Source: an uncultured Candidatus Pelagibacter sp. (GTDB taxonomy: Bacteria > Pseudomonadota > Alphaproteobacteria > Pelagibacterales > Pelagibacteraceae). Taken from it: a stretch of 64,000 nucleotides of DNA. The notes below the pieces were generated by a model that did not search any database, was not told the DNA's origin, and saw nothing but the letters and a program-made list of their open reading frames with translations. A program made the translations under genes and the position numbers. Where the stretch lies: positions 50,492-114,491 of the forward strand of contig NZ_CALSOW010000005.1 of assembly GCF_943788075.1 (NCBI RefSeq). The letters run 5' to 3'. Shown here piece by piece: positions 62,782-64,000 of the stretch. How positions within the stretch are numbered: the first letter of the stretch is position 1; every line of letters begins with the position of its first letter.

Positions 62782-63894
62782 TTAATTAAATAAACCTAGG
62801 TCTTTTAGGTCATTAAAAGTTGTAAAAAACATCAATGATATCAACAAAAACATTCCGATTCGAAAAAAACCTTCCTGCATTTTCTGTGATAAAGGACGAC
62901 CTAGAACCTTCTCAAATGCATAAAACATTAAGTGTCCTCCATCTAACATTGGTATCGGAAATAAGTTAATTAAACCAAGGCTTATTGAAATATAAGCCAT
63001 TATCGAGATAAATGGTAAGATACCAATTTCAGCAACTTGCCCTGTAATTTTTGCAATTCGAATAGGGCCTCCTAATTGAGAAGTATCCCCACTCCCTTTA
63101 ATCATGCTTCCTATATATTTTAGAGAAGAAGCACTTACAAAATACACTTCCTTAAATGAATGAATTATTGCTTGAGCAGGTCCAAGTTTTACATGATTAA
63201 TTTCATTGTTAACTGCTCCAAGTTGAATGCCAACCATTCTCTTATTAATCATATTGCCTAAATTATCTTCACTAAAGACAATATTAGGTTTAACTTTTAT
63301 CAAATATTCTTGATCTAATCGTTCTACTTTAAAATCAATAATATCCCCTGTTGATGTTGTAATAAACTTTGCAACATCCATGATGCTTTCAACTTTATTG
63401 CCATCAATTTCTAAAATAACATCATTATTTTTAAGTCCACCAACCATAGCAGGACTATCTTTTTGAACTTCAGTGATCATTGCTGGAGTAAAGTCTTTAC
63501 CAACAAAGGTATAAATACAAAAGAATATTGCTATCGCTAATATAAAATTAGCTAAAGGCCCACCAAATACTATTAAAGCTCTTTGATATAAAGGCTTTAT
63601 AACAAACAACTTTTCTTGATCCTCTTTATTATATTGTTTTAATATTTTTTCATGATCTGCTTGTGAAAACACATTACGGTCCCCAAAAAATTTGACATAT
63701 CCTCCAAGTGGGATCCAGCAGATCTTCCACCTGGTACCTGATTTATCATTCCAACCAAATATTTCTTTACCAAAACCAATTGAGAAATCAGTAACGCCTA
63801 CCCCATATTTTCTTGCAAAATAATAATGACCATACTCGTGGATAAATACCACAACTAAAATCAATATTATAAATGGAATAATATAAGTAAGCAT
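62782..63894 (-). CDS. rseP: RIP metalloprotease RseP (site-2 protease)
   Basis: Intramembrane zinc protease of 370 residues that cleaves anti-sigma factors and remnant signal peptides. The zinc motif HEYGHYYFARKYG is in helix 1, followed by GYVKFFGD; a PDZ domain is visible around residues 120-200 (KDSPAMVGGLKNNDVILEIDG), and the second zinc-site block NLFPIPMLDGGHLMFY lies near residue 315. The usual dxr or bamA neighbours are not recognisable in the window. Confidence 0.95.
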   Translation of the reverse strand: MLTYIIPFIILILVVVFIHEYGHYYFARKYGVGVTDFSIGFGKEIFGWNDKSGTRWKICWIPLGGYVKFFGDRNVFSQADHEKILKQYNKEDQEKLFVIKPLYQRALIVFGGPLANFILAIAIFFCIYTFVGKDFTPAMITEVQKDSPAMVGGLKNNDVILEIDGNKVESIMDVAKFITTSTGDIIDFKVERLDQEYLIKVKPNIVFSEDNLGNMINKRMVGIQLGAVNNEINHVKLGPAQAIIHSFKEVYFVSASSLKYIGSMIKGSGDTSQLGGPIRIAKITGQVAEIGILPFISIMAYISISLGLINLFPIPMLDGGHLMFYAFEKVLGRPLSQKMQEGFFRIGMFLLISLMFFTTFNDLKDLGLFN

Positions 63895-63938
63895 AATCTA
63901 TATTTTAAATGAATATTCAAATCATTCTCAACCCCTCA

Positions 63939-64000
63939 TTACCAGTAGTAAGTCTTAGGCTTTTGAACATCTTTTAAAAAAGTCTTAGAATGACCTAATC
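63939..64000 (-). CDS. C-terminal end of an unidentified gene (partial)
   Basis: A minus-strand frame enters from the right edge and stops with TAA at 63939-63941, 44 bases before rseP. Only about 20 residues can be read, ending LKDVQKPKTYYW. The sequence is too short to identify. In many alphaproteobacteria dxr precedes rseP, but this tail is not recognisable as Dxr. Confidence 0.3.
   Translation of the reverse strand, partial: LGHSKTFLKDVQKPKTYYW

Noticed and set aside
1..64000. CRISPR arrays, insertion sequences, prophage, integrase or attachment sites
   Set aside because: No regularly spaced repeats, transposase-like frames or phage genes were seen, and the window has no clear foreign-DNA island.

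Overview
The window reads as a piece of a streamlined, very AT-rich marine alphaproteobacterial chromosome, most likely SAR11 (Candidatus Pelagibacter or a close relative). The reasons are the roughly 30% G+C (by eye), very short or overlapping intergenic gaps, absence of insertion sequences, prophage or CRISPR, and a gene set typical of that lineage: an alphaproteobacterial nuoA-L block, lon/clpX/clpP/tig, TRAP transport, tandem ammonium transporters, and an aprMBA plus xsc sulfur module. The assignment is inference from content, not from a marker gene.

Layout. 1-9805: complex I operon on the minus strand (nuoA, B, C, D, E, F, G, H, I, J, K and the first ~249 codons of nuoL). 9892-10057: tRNA-Asp and tRNA-Val. 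10109-15963: proteostasis block lon, clpX, clpP, tig, then tRNA-Leu at 15974-16058. 16161-19220: small and housekeeping genes (DUF1289 protein, small ORFs, histidine phosphatase, family 5 uracil-DNA glycosylase, YbgC-like thioesterase, DUF3047 protein). 19227-32610: accessory metabolism with an SDR and NCS1 permease, an EamA exporter, a TRAP transporter (dctP, dctQ and a frameshifted dctM), an HIBADH/ALDH/SDR operon beside a divergent HxlR regulator, an FKBP-rhodanese fusion, a Baeyer-Villiger-type monooxygenase and a PhyH-like dioxygenase. 32739-39713: GMC oxidoreductase, TerC, SDR, LytM-type peptidase, a frameshifted MhpD-like gene, an M24 creatinase-like hydrolase and a DadA-like oxidase.

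39753-49120 is a sulfonate and sulfite module. Xsc releases sulfite from sulfoacetaldehyde, SuyAB releases sulfite from sulfolactate, AprBA with the membrane protein AprM can oxidise sulfite to APS, and YeiH-like and TauE/SafE-like proteins are candidate anion exporters. Two unassigned small genes (116 and 44 codons) lie inside the apr-to-tauE run and are the best candidates for something undescribed.

49146-57369: HIT protein, pabC/pabA/pabB folate genes, MFS transporter, a cystathionine lyase, a tiny 27-residue extremely basic peptide gene with its own plausible promoter, mnmA, a DUF3553 protein, a multiply frameshifted cysQ, a small membrane protein and recX. 57396-64000: ABA4-like membrane protein, HCCA-isomerase-like DsbA-fold protein, rhodanese, frameshifted peroxiredoxin, two tandem ammonium transporter genes with strong hairpins, a frameshifted HU gene and rseP.

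Five genes (dctM, MhpD-like, cysQ, bcp, hup) are interrupted by small indels, eight in total. For a streamlined genome this many broken genes, including HU, raises the question of residual assembly error. The four indels packed into cysQ could instead be real decay. Both readings are set out in the findings.
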